64,000 nt of DNA from an uncultured bacterium. Lineage in GTDB: Bacteria > Myxococcota_A > Polyangia > Polyangiales > Houyiibacteriaceae. Below, one piece after another: positions 8,993 through 16,688 of the stretch; within the stretch, counting starts at the first letter, position 1, and the number at the start of each line of letters is the position of its first letter. The notes beneath the pieces were generated by a model that saw only the letters and a program-made list of their open reading frames with translations, searched no databases and had not been told where the DNA came from. Both the position numbers and the translations under genes were made by a program. The stretch is taken from the NCBI GenBank assembly GCA_938024995.1, contig CALJDU010000043.1, forward strand, positions 40,833 through 104,832. Direction: 5' to 3'.

Positions 8993-10534
8993 CTATCGTC
9001 GCCAAAAATCCGGCACCAAGAGCGCCAGCAAAGTGAAGAACTCAAGCCGCCCAAGCAACATCACGAGGACGAAGAAGAGCTTGCTCGCGGAAGAATACGC
9101 CGCGAAGTTGTCAGCGCCCTCATGGAAAGGGGCGGGACCCATATTCGAGAGGCACGTGAGGATCGCGCCGAACGAAGCTTGCACCGACTGACCCTCGATC
9201 GCGGAGATCAAGAGGACACCGATCGCGAAGGTGCCCATGTAGATGACGAAGAACGCGGTCACGTCGCGCAGGACGCTACCCGCGATGACGTGGCGACCGA
9301 GCCGCACGATCTGAACCACGTTGGGCTGAAAGGATCGCCGGATCTGCGCCCAGCTCTGCTGCGCCATCAAGACCACGCGTTCGATCTTGATGCCGCCCGC
9401 GGTCGAGCCGGAGCACCCGCCCACGAACATGAGGAAGAGCAACACCGAGAACGCGATCGATCCGAAGAGCGTGTAGTCATCGGTTCCGTAACCGGTCGAG
9501 CTGATGGTGGTCGCGGTGACGAAGAGCGCGTTGCGGAAGGAGACCTCGAGGTGGCCGTGGCGGGGCAGGTTGAGGAACGTGAGCGCGGCGACGCTGCCCG
9601 CGACCAGCACGACGAAGACGCGGAACTCCGTGGAGCGAAAAATGTGGGTCGGGTTCTGTGTTCGCAACGCCGCATAGTAGAGCCCGTAGTTCACGCTCCC
9701 GATGAGCATGAAGATGGCGATGACGTACTCGAAGGCGGGGTTTTGGAACGCCGCGACAGACGCGTCACGCGTCGAGAAGCCGCCCGTCGACATGGTCGTG
9801 AGCGCGTGACAGAGCGCTTCGAAGACCTCCATCCCGAGAACGCTGAGCAAAACGAACTCGACGATCGTGAACAGGAGGTAGGCCTTCCACAGCGTAAAGC
9901 CGGTCTCGGCGATGCGCGGCGTCAGCCCCTCTGCTTGAGCGCCAGGCACCTCGCCCTTGAACATCTTCTTCGCGCCGGAGCCGACGTTTGGAAAGACCGC
10001 GACGAAGAGGACCACGATCCCCATTCCACCAAGCCACTGCAGGACCGAGCGCCATAAAAGAAGCGGACGGCTCAGGCGCGCCTCGATGTCGGTGATGATG
10101 GTCGCGCCCGTCGTGGTCAGACCCGAGACCGACTCAAAGAAGGAGTCCGCGGGTTGAAGACCGGCGCCCAAGATAAAGGGCAAGCCACCGAAGATGCCCG
10201 CCGCGACCCAGATCGAGCTGACCGAGAGGAGCGCTTCACGTCGCGTGACCGTGCGACCCGTTGTGTAGCGCTTGCCGTAGCGGTAGGTGACGTAGCCAAA
10301 GAGGCCTGTGATCGTCCCGGAGAGGAGCAACGGGATCACCCCGCCTGGAGGGACCCGGGTCGAAGGCGCGAGGTAGTCCCACACGCCGCCGATCAACGCG
10401 CACAAGACGAGCGCCGCGGCGAAGCCGGTCATGACCGCGCCGGTTGGTTGGGCGACGCCCCGAAAGTCACGGAGCCGACGGGTCGGGGCGCGTCGCGCGC
10501 TCCTACCCTCGAGACGCGCTTGCCGAGCGCTCAC
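8993..10534 (-). CDS. trkH: TrkH/KtrB-family potassium uptake protein
   Basis: 513 residues. The four pore-loop signatures of the superfamily are visible in order: SGLTTTGATI, TMSTGGFST, ISSTGYGTDD and CSGSTAGGIK, each followed by a hydrophobic segment. This is the K+-translocating membrane subunit; it works with a TrkA-type RCK protein. The start is GTG at 10534 in a 4-nt GTGA overlap with trkA, supporting translational coupling. The first ~34 residues are Arg-rich; an internal ATG (MTGFAAALVL) could also serve as start. The stop directly abuts the start of the fused antiporter. Confidence 0.95.
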   Translation of the reverse strand: MSARQARLEGRSARRAPTRRLRDFRGVAQPTGAVMTGFAAALVLCALIGGVWDYLAPSTRVPPGGVIPLLLSGTITGLFGYVTYRYGKRYTTGRTVTRREALLSVSSIWVAAGIFGGLPFILGAGLQPADSFFESVSGLTTTGATIITDIEARLSRPLLLWRSVLQWLGGMGIVVLFVAVFPNVGSGAKKMFKGEVPGAQAEGLTPRIAETGFTLWKAYLLFTIVEFVLLSVLGMEVFEALCHALTTMSTGGFSTRDASVAAFQNPAFEYVIAIFMLIGSVNYGLYYAALRTQNPTHIFRSTEFRVFVVLVAGSVAALTFLNLPRHGHLEVSFRNALFVTATTISSTGYGTDDYTLFGSIAFSVLLFLMFVGGCSGSTAGGIKIERVVLMAQQSWAQIRRSFQPNVVQIVRLGRHVIAGSVLRDVTAFFVIYMGTFAIGVLLISAIEGQSVQASFGAILTCLSNMGPAPFHEGADNFAAYSSASKLFFVLVMLLGRLEFFTLLALLVPDFWRR

Positions 10535-11868
10535 CCGCGCCTCGATCGGAAGAGGCGCTCAATCGTCGGCCGCGCAGACCGCCGCACGATCAGGATGACG
10601 TCGTCGCCGGCGGCCACGATGTCGTCTCCCCCCGGAATGATCACTTCGTCGTCGCGGACCAGCCCCGCGATCAACGCGCCCTTCGGCAGGTTCAAGCGGC
10701 GCAGCGGCACGCCCACCGCGCGGCAATCCGCCATCGCGCTCAGCTCGACGACCTCGGCCGCGCCGTCGCGAAGCTCGTGGAGACTGTGCAGCTGGCCTTG
10801 GCGACAGAAGCGCAAGATCTGGTCGGACGCGACCGCGCGCGGCGAGAGCACGATGTCGATCCCGAGGTCGCGGTAGATGGAGATGTAGTCCGCGCGATGA
10901 ACCGTGGTCGCGACGCGCCCCACGCCGGTCCGGCGAGCGAGCAGCGCGGCCATGAGGTTCACCTCGTCTTCTTCGCTGACGGCGCAAAAGAGATCGTAGG
11001 TCTCGACCTCGGCCTCTTCGAGGACGCGTTTGTCGGTGCCGTCGCCGTGCACAACCGTGACGCGATCGATCTCCGCGGCGATGTGACGCGCGCGCTCCAG
11101 ATCGCTCTCGATCAACAGGACCTGGGCGCCTTGCTTGACGAGCTCAAGCGCGAGGACCTGGCCGACAACGCCGCCGCCCGCGATGCACACCCGGCTCGCT
11201 TCGCGACGCGAGCTGAAGAGATCCTCCGCGCTCAGGATCGAGTCGGGCTTGCCGATCAAGTAGACGACGTCGTGTGGCAAGAGCACGTCCGCGCCGCCCG
11301 GGATAATGAGCTCGTGGTCGCGAACCAGCGCCGCGACGAGCACGTCTCGCGGGAGGTCCAGCTGCGCGAGCGGCTTGTCGACCATACGCGTCGTGACCTC
11401 GATCTCGACCAGCTCGATGCGGTTCTGCGCGAAGTCGATGACGTCCGACGCGCCATGGCTGCGCGCGATCTTCGCGAGCTCTTGCCCCACCAAGACGTAC
11501 GGGTTGATGACGACGTCGACGCCCAGCAAGCCATACTGGACACCCTCGGTCCAGCGCGCCCACTCGTTGCCTTGAGCCCGCGCGACCACTCGCTTGGCCC
11601 CGAGCTGCTTCGCGGCGAGCGCTGCGATCAGGTTCACCTCGTCATGGTTCGTCACGCCGACGACCAGGTCCGCGTCGCCGACATGCGCTTGCTTGAGGAT
11701 CTCTTCGCGCGCGCCGTAGCCCTGGAGCGTCGCGACGTCGTAGTTCTCTTCGGCGAACGCGATCGCGCGCGGATCCTGATCCACCGCGACGACATCATGG
11801 CCCTCGAGGTTGAGGACCTGAACGAGGTGCCGACCGACCTCGCCGAGACCGATCACGACGATGTACAC
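10531..11868 (-). CDS. trkA: Trk system potassium uptake regulatory subunit TrkA
   Basis: The protein has two tandem RCK/TrkA-N Rossmann domains (IVVIGLGEVGRHLV near the N-terminus and CIAGGGVVGQVLAL mid-protein), each followed by a TrkA-C domain. About 445 residues matches canonical TrkA. An upstream ATG at 11979 would add 37 polar Thr/Ser/Arg-rich residues and overlap the preceding gene by about 100 bp. I prefer the GTG at 11868, 7 nt after that gene's stop, with GAGG just upstream, because it begins exactly at the first Rossmann strand. TrkA binds NAD(H)/ATP and gates TrkH, which follows immediately. Confidence 0.93.
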   Translation of the reverse strand: MYIVVIGLGEVGRHLVQVLNLEGHDVVAVDQDPRAIAFAEENYDVATLQGYGAREEILKQAHVGDADLVVGVTNHDEVNLIAALAAKQLGAKRVVARAQGNEWARWTEGVQYGLLGVDVVINPYVLVGQELAKIARSHGASDVIDFAQNRIELVEIEVTTRMVDKPLAQLDLPRDVLVAALVRDHELIIPGGADVLLPHDVVYLIGKPDSILSAEDLFSSRREASRVCIAGGGVVGQVLALELVKQGAQVLLIESDLERARHIAAEIDRVTVVHGDGTDKRVLEEAEVETYDLFCAVSEEDEVNLMAALLARRTGVGRVATTVHRADYISIYRDLGIDIVLSPRAVASDQILRFCRQGQLHSLHELRDGAAEVVELSAMADCRAVGVPLRRLNLPKGALIAGLVRDDEVIIPGGDDIVAAGDDVILIVRRSARPTIERLFRSRRG

Positions 11869-11875
11869 GCGCGCC

Positions 11876-13513
11876 TCATTCCGACTCGGCTCCGTCGCGC
11901 GAGTGCTCTGTTGTTCCGTCGTGTTCGCTCGGTCCGAGTGAGTCACCAGAGACCGCGTTGTCGCCGTCGTGTGTTCCATCCGGAGCCGGCCCGCTCGGTC
12001 GCGTGCTCATGCGTCCGCGACGCCGGCGGCCGTGAGGCTCATCCGGCAACACGCTGACCGCTTCGCCCTGACGCATCTGCGGCTCGACGTGATCCGGCTC
12101 GGGCGCCCACTCCGAGCCAACGACCAAGCCGGTCTGAATCACCTCGCGCTCACGTCGCAGCTCGCCGGCGTCGACCAGCAGCGACCGGAGAAGCCGTGGC
12201 CCGATCAAGTCGTGCAAGATGACGGAGGCGAGGACGACCGCGTACGCGATGTCGACCGCGATGCCGTCGTAAAAGAGACGGAAGGAGACGACCATCGCGA
12301 CCGTGACATCGCCGTGTGCGACCAGGCCGCGGAACAAGTCGCGCCGCTTCATCTCGGTGCTGCTGGACGTCACCAAGCTGGCGATCGCCTTGAAGACGAA
12401 GCGCAGAACGATGAAGCCCGCGACGCCGATGATGGTCGGGATCAACTCTGGCGGACGGAAGAGCAGACCCGCGAGCACCAAGAGGACCAACGTCATTGGG
12501 TGATCGGTGGAGTCGAGCGTGTGGCGAACTTGGCGACCGGTGCGCGTGGTGTTCACGAGCACCACGCCGAGCACCACGTTAACCGCGAGCGGCGTGAAGC
12601 CGACGAAGTACGCGGCGCCCGATGCAAAGGTGATGATGCCGACGAGCGCGAGGAAGCGCGCGTTCTCGGACTCGTCACCGCCGAGGAAGAACGAGAACAG
12701 GAGCCCGAGACCCGCGCCCAACGCGAGGGAGAGGAGGACTGACTGCGCCCATGTGTCCGGTAACGCCGACACCAACGCGTCGACCCAGTAGGAGGGCGGC
12801 TCGAGCGGCTCGACCACGTCTCCGTCGTGAAGCGCGGCGAGCAAGACCCCGAACGCCATGATCACGAACACGTCGCCGTAGCGCGTCGCGCGTCGAATGA
12901 ACGGCGCCAGCTTGCCCGCGATCACGTAGCGGCGGTCGAGCACGTCAAAGGGCGTGGTGGAGTCGGACGCGGCGCAGCACCCGAGCACGATCGCGGCGAC
13001 CAAGCCTTGATGGGGAGGGACCGGCCCGCTCACTTCGGTCCAGCCGGCGCCGAAGCAGAAGAACCAAAACGCGGCCGCGGAGACAAAGACGCCCGGCAAG
13101 ACGTGGTGCCAGACCACCACCGCGGCGGTGCCTCGCTTCGCGTTCCGGAGATCGGCGAACTCAAAGCCGGTGCCGCGGAGCAACCCGACCCAGCCCGCGG
13201 CGAGCGCGATGATCGGCATGACGCCGGTGAGGTTCTCGTGACCGATCAGGTTGAAACCCGTGGGCCCGAGCATGAACCCGAGGAGCAGAAACTCGACGCC
13301 CGCAACGATCAGGAGCTTGGTCTGGAGACGACCGACGACGAAGTGCGCGAACATGTACGCCGCGGCGACCCCGAGAACGGAGATCACGATGAACGCGATC
13401 GAGCTCGCGTCGGCCGGTTCTCCGCCCCCTGCGAAGGCCACGTTCGGGACACACAGCACCATCGCTGCGAGAGCCGCTGAGAGCAGCCCCGGCCTCTTTG
13501 CGGCGAACTTCAC
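11876..13513 (-). CDS. Cation:proton antiporter (CPA superfamily) membrane protein
   Basis: 545 residues with a cleavable signal peptide (to about 28, AFAGG) and roughly a dozen hydrophobic segments. The polar intramembrane stretch CCAASDSTTPFDVLD resembles the ion-binding region of CPA2-type exchangers. The C-terminal ~100 residues are hydrophilic with Arg/Gly and Ser/Asp-rich tail. The GTG start at 13513 is preceded by AGGTGGG. It is the promoter-proximal gene of the trkA-trkH-antiporter/AAA-mscS-desulfhydrase operon, implying a Na+ or K+/H+ exchange role. Substrate ion cannot be assigned from sequence. Confidence 0.8.
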   Translation of the reverse strand: MKFAAKRPGLLSAALAAMVLCVPNVAFAGGGEPADASSIAFIVISVLGVAAAYMFAHFVVGRLQTKLLIVAGVEFLLLGFMLGPTGFNLIGHENLTGVMPIIALAAGWVGLLRGTGFEFADLRNAKRGTAAVVVWHHVLPGVFVSAAAFWFFCFGAGWTEVSGPVPPHQGLVAAIVLGCCAASDSTTPFDVLDRRYVIAGKLAPFIRRATRYGDVFVIMAFGVLLAALHDGDVVEPLEPPSYWVDALVSALPDTWAQSVLLSLALGAGLGLLFSFFLGGDESENARFLALVGIITFASGAAYFVGFTPLAVNVVLGVVLVNTTRTGRQVRHTLDSTDHPMTLVLLVLAGLLFRPPELIPTIIGVAGFIVLRFVFKAIASLVTSSSTEMKRRDLFRGLVAHGDVTVAMVVSFRLFYDGIAVDIAYAVVLASVILHDLIGPRLLRSLLVDAGELRREREVIQTGLVVGSEWAPEPDHVEPQMRQGEAVSVLPDEPHGRRRRGRMSTRPSGPAPDGTHDGDNAVSGDSLGPSEHDGTTEHSRDGAESE

Positions 13514-13696
13514 GGACCCACCTTTTCGGTCACGGACGAGATCATGTCGGATGCGGGCAAAGGCTTCACTTTTTTCGTTCTTCGAGCACCGAATTGTTGT
13601 GGCGCTCTCACCCCGAAGGACAGCGTAGGCAGAAGAGCAAGGACGCGGAAAAGACCCCAGCGCAAGAAGAGCAAGCGACTTGGTGACGGGACGAGA

Positions 13697-13807
13697 TGGG
13701 GAGCGAAGCGACCGGTCGAGGAGCGTCGCGCAAGTCTAGCGCGCAGCCAGAGCGGAGCGAACGTTTGGGGGAATCGCCGAAGGCGAGGGGGTCTCGAAAA
13801 AGACCCC
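13697..13807. repeat. Dispersed intergenic repeat, copy A
   Basis: Begins with gggagcgaagcgaccgg, contains the core agagcggagcgaacg and gaatcgccgaaggcgag, and ends in a hairpin with 7-bp arms (ggggtct 13788-13794, agacccc 13801-13807, loop cgaaaa). A second gggagcgaagcgaccggtcgagg lies at about 13827-13850 after a repeated aagaccccagc. Related copies lie at 20427-20536, 24086-24140 (inverted), 42640-42882 and 63849-63915. Confidence 0.75.
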
Positions 13808-13901
13808 AGCACAAGATGAGCAAGATGGGGAGCGAAGCGACCGGTCGAGGACCGTCGAGGGCGCGATTTGCCCCCAGAGGAGCCTAGCGGAAGTTAAAAG
13901 A

Positions 13902-13932
13902 GAAAGCGGCGAAGGAAACCTCCGCCGCTTTC
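13902..13932 (-). terminator. Rho-independent terminator of the Pro/Gln lipoprotein gene
   Basis: Perfect 10-bp arms (gaaagcggcg 13902-13911 and cgccgctttc 13923-13932) with an 11-nt loop. On the minus strand the stem is followed by TCTCTTTTAA, a moderate T-rich tail. It lies just downstream of the stop at 13950. Confidence 0.75.
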
Positions 13933-13949
13933 GCTCAACTGATCGCGCG

Positions 13950-14723
13950 TTACTGCTGGATCGGCTGAACCTGCTGCTGCTGCTGCTGCGGGTAGGGCTG
14001 CTGCTGCGGGTTCTGGGGCTGCGGCTGCGGCTGCGGCTGCGGCTGGTACTGCGGCTGTGGCTGCGGCTGGTACTGCGGCTGTGGCTGCGGCGGGTACTGT
14101 GGCTGCGGCGCGTAGCCCGGTTGCGGCTGCGCTTGCGGCGCGCCGATCCCGAGGAAGGCGCGAAGGCCGCCGTCGTAAAGCTGGAACGCGGCGGTGCGGT
14201 GACGCTTCGCGATGCGATTGAAGATGCGTCCAATGAACACGCCGATCGCGCCCGCGAGGAGCACGGTCAGACCCGTCCACAAGAGCGGCCGGTTGAACCC
14301 TTCGCCGTCTTCGCGACCCACACCGATCAAGCCGGCCAGCGCGAGCGTGACACCTGTGATCTCGGCGCCGATGCCGGTGCCGATCAGCCAGTGCGAGATC
14401 TTGCGGTTCCGTCCGTACCGCTCAGCGGAGAGCGCGGCCGGGTGACCGTCGGCGACGACGGGGAGAAGGTCATCAGCGTGGAAGACCTCGGCACCGTTCG
14501 CGAGAACGAGAGAACGCGTGACGATGCGCGCGCTGGAGACGTAGCCGCGGGACGCGTTGATCTCAACACCTTGAGTCACTCCCGCGGGACGAAGCTGCGC
14601 GTACGCGTTCTGCCGTTCCGCAGGTGGCGCGTTCGGCGGCGGACCTTGCAAGATCACATGAGGAGCACACCCACCCAACACCAACAGCGCCAGGACGGGA
14701 CCAAGACGGGAAATCGTTCGCAT
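13950..14723 (-). CDS. Lipoprotein with two membrane helices and Pro/Gln-rich tail
   Basis: About 257 residues from the ATG at 14723, chosen because it gives a clean lipoprotein signal (LALLVLGGC, lipobox Cys 19). The frame extends upstream to 14780 (19 more residues, no better ribosome site), so the start is uncertain. The N-terminal half is a small beta-rich region. Two hydrophobic segments follow (about 125-145 and 160-185). The last ~65 residues are almost only Pro, Gln and Tyr in PQPQYQPQ-type repeats encoded by CTG/CGG-rich DNA at 13975-14130. Such tails are often disordered and may interact with peptidoglycan or other proteins (inference). I do not recognise a named family. Confidence 0.75.
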   Translation of the reverse strand: MRTISRLGPVLALLVLGGCAPHVILQGPPPNAPPAERQNAYAQLRPAGVTQGVEINASRGYVSSARIVTRSLVLANGAEVFHADDLLPVVADGHPAALSAERYGRNRKISHWLIGTGIGAEITGVTLALAGLIGVGREDGEGFNRPLLWTGLTVLLAGAIGVFIGRIFNRIAKRHRTAAFQLYDGGLRAFLGIGAPQAQPQPGYAPQPQYPPQPQPQYQPQPQPQYQPQPQPQPQPQNPQQQPYPQQQQQQVQPIQQ

Positions 14724-14780
14724 AAGCGTCGGCTTAACACGACCGTTTCCCATCGTCATAATTTGAACAGGCGTCATCAT

Positions 14781-15103
14781 TTCTTTCTTTCTGCGTTCTT
14801 CACGCGGGCGCAGGCCACAACATCAGCGCCGTGAACTGCTTCGAGCGGAGGTCATGACGCTCGTCGAACGAACCGAGCGCGTCGCATCGGGAACGCTCTC
14901 ACGATTGGATCGTGATGCGCATCGGCAAGGCGGACGGGTGCAGTTGGACAGCGCGTTCATAAACGCTCCCACACCACACGAGCGCGAGTGTCGCCCCGAT
15001 GGTGGGAAAAGTGAAGGTACGCCTTGCGGTGTAGTGACCGATGCGTCATCTTTTATGTGTGACGAATCAGTCACGTTACCTAGAAGAGCAGAAGGGCTTG
15101 AAA
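14781..15103. other. Intergenic region upstream of the hydroxylase-like gene
   Basis: About 320 bp between divergent genes, so it should carry promoters for both. Short ORFs on either strand have no support. The only clear structure is a pair of similar inverted repeats at 15034-15049 and 15059-15074, listed separately. Confidence 0.6.
15034..15074. promoter_or_regulatory. Two tandem GTGAC-N6-GTCAC-type operators
   Basis: 15034-15049 reads gtgac-cgatgc-gtcat and 15059-15074 reads gtgac-gaatca-gtcac. Both have 5-bp inverted arms with a 6-bp spacer, and their starts are 25 bp apart. They sit 30-70 bp upstream of the preferred start at 15104. This is the geometry of a dimeric regulator binding twice; the regulator is unknown. 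Confidence 0.5.
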
Positions 15104-15790
15104 ATGTTCGGGATTCCGTTGGGTCTGTTGTACGCGAACGCTGGTGAATGGGCGATTCACAAATACGTGCTTCATGGCTTGGGGAAAAAGAAGACCAGCT
15201 TCTGGGCCTTCCACTGGCACGAACATCATGGCGCCTCCCGTCGCGCGGACTTCGCCGACCCGAACTACCAGAAGTCGACGTTTGGCTGGCACGCCCAAGG
15301 CAAGGAAGCGTTTGGCTTGGTCGGTCTCGCCGCGCTTCATCTGCCGCTCTTGCCCATCGCGCCCTTCTTCACAGGCGCCGTTCTTTACTCGATCGCGCGC
15401 TACCACCGCGTCCACAAACGCAGCCACCTCGACCCCGCTTGGGCACGCGAGAACCTCACCTGGCACTACGACCACCACATGGGTCCGGACCAAGACGCGA
15501 ACTGGTGCGTGAGCAAGCCGTGGTTCGACATCCTCATGAAGACGCGCAAGCCGTACGCGTTCACCGAACGTGAAGAGCGCGACCTCACGCGGAAGCACGC
15601 GCGGATCGAACGCAAGCGTTTGAAGGAAGCGAGAGCGAAGCTCCGCGCTGCAGAAGAAGCCGCAGAGAAGCTGGAGCAAGAGCTCGCTGCCAAGCGCGAC
15701 CGTACGCGAGAGCAAGACGAGACGTTGACCTCGTCAGGCGTTCGGTCGATCGATGACCTCTCGGCTGCCGAGCAACCACACGTCGCGTAG
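15104..15790 (+). CDS. Fatty acid / sterol hydroxylase-like membrane di-iron enzyme with coiled-coil tail
   Basis: About 228 residues from the ATG at 15104, which has AGAAGG upstream. An in-frame ATG at 15041 would run through the putative operators and is disfavoured. Histidine clusters of the membrane di-iron hydroxylase/desaturase superfamily are visible: HKYVLH (19-24), HWHEHH (37-42), HRVHKRSH (~105) and WHYDHH (~123). Two or three hydrophobic stretches lie between them. These motifs ligate two irons that activate O2 for hydroxylating lipids or carotenoids. Residues ~150-210 form an Arg/Glu/Ala-rich coiled-coil extension not expected in the core family. The substrate is unknown. Confidence 0.75.
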   Translation: MFGIPLGLLYANAGEWAIHKYVLHGLGKKKTSFWAFHWHEHHGASRRADFADPNYQKSTFGWHAQGKEAFGLVGLAALHLPLLPIAPFFTGAVLYSIARYHRVHKRSHLDPAWARENLTWHYDHHMGPDQDANWCVSKPWFDILMKTRKPYAFTEREERDLTRKHARIERKRLKEARAKLRAAEEAAEKLEQELAAKRDRTREQDETLTSSGVRSIDDLSAAEQPHVA

Positions 15791-15848
15791 CGCCGGACGT
15801 CATTGCACAGGGACGATCACGAAGCGCGATCAGTGATAAGAAGCGCTC

Positions 15849-16688
15849 GTGTTGTACCGCGGACAGTCCTACCGGTATCAGGTCAAAACCGCGCTGCTCG
15901 ACGATCTCGTTCGCGCCGCCTTCCTGCCGCTCACGCTCGACGACTCCACAAAGCAATGGATCGACGACGCGCATGAGCACCCCAACAGCGCGATGTCACT
16001 GCTCGCGCGCAAGCTCGCGTTGAAGGTCATGAGTGACTACGACGCGAACGGGCTCTCCAACACCCACGACATGCGCGTGCTCGGGACCGCGCAATGGCGC
16101 GCGGTCCTGCGGCGGATTGATCAGGAAGCGCGCGGGCGTTGCCTCGACGTGGGCGCCGGCGATGGTCACGTCACCGATGAGCTGGCGCCCCTCTTCGCCG
16201 AGGTCGTCACCACCGAGCTCTCGCGCAACATGCAGAAGCGCCTCGAGGAGCGGAGCTACGTCTGTCATCGGGTCGACCTCGGCGAAGAGGACGTCCCGGG
16301 CGCGCCCTACGATGTGATCGCGATGCTCAACGTCATCGACCGGACGACCAAACCACTCACCTTGCTTGAGCGGGCGCGCGCCCACCTCGCTCCGCGTGGG
16401 CTCCTCGCGCTCGCGGTTCCCCTGCCGCTCAGTCCACACGTTCACGTCGGCCCCATGACCGTCTCTCCGGATGAACTGCTCCCGGTCGTGAAGAGCTCGG
16501 CCAAAGGCGCGTTCGAGAAGTCCGCGAACGCGTTGACGCGCGATGTCTTCACGCCGCTCGGGTTCACGCTCAAGAGCTTTAGCCGCGCGCCCTACTTGTG
16601 TCGCGGAGACGCGCGCCGACCCGTGCATCGTCTCGACGACGCGATCTTTGTGCTCGAGCGCGACTCCGCCGGAGGTCTTCTTGCCTAA
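15849..16688 (+). CDS. DREV/METTL9-type methyltransferase
   Basis: 279 residues from a GTG start. SAM motif I is LDVGAGDGHVTDEL (about 99-112). The region that follows closely resembles the metazoan METTL9/DREV family as I remember it: a TELS strand, then YDVIAMLNVIDRTTKPLTLL (about 153-173), an LALAVPLPLSPHVHVG stretch, a C-terminal SRAPYLCRGD block, and RLDDAIFVLERD. METTL9 is known as a protein histidine N1-methyltransferase acting on HxH motifs. Whether this bacterial protein modifies histidines is inference. Its stop overlaps the next methyltransferase by 8 nt, so the two are probably co-translated. Confidence 0.75.
   Translation: MLYRGQSYRYQVKTALLDDLVRAAFLPLTLDDSTKQWIDDAHEHPNSAMSLLARKLALKVMSDYDANGLSNTHDMRVLGTAQWRAVLRRIDQEARGRCLDVGAGDGHVTDELAPLFAEVVTTELSRNMQKRLEERSYVCHRVDLGEEDVPGAPYDVIAMLNVIDRTTKPLTLLERARAHLAPRGLLALAVPLPLSPHVHVGPMTVSPDELLPVVKSSAKGAFEKSANALTRDVFTPLGFTLKSFSRAPYLCRGDARRPVHRLDDAIFVLERDSAGGLLA
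16671..16675 (+). promoter_or_regulatory. Ribosome-binding site deciding the TTG start at 16681
   Basis: GGAGG lies 5 nt before TTG at 16681, inside the end of the upstream methyltransferase gene. This selects the TTG start over the in-frame extension to 16543, whose extra residues are an out-of-frame reading of the upstream gene. Confidence 0.7.

Larger units (their letters stand above)
13514..13949. other. Intergenic region with repeats and a terminator, no gene
   Basis: About 436 bp between the cation operon start and the end of the Pro/Gln lipoprotein gene. It holds the leftward operon's promoter zone (not resolved), two copies of an aaaagaccccagc...gagcgaagcgaccggtcgagg block, a dispersed repeat element and a terminator hairpin, listed separately. 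The ORFs spanning it are low-complexity shadows of the repeats. Confidence 0.7.

Noticed and set aside
14823..15147. Overlapping short ORFs in both strands upstream of the hydroxylase gene
   Set aside because: They cross the operator pair, show no signal or ribosome site and overlap each other.
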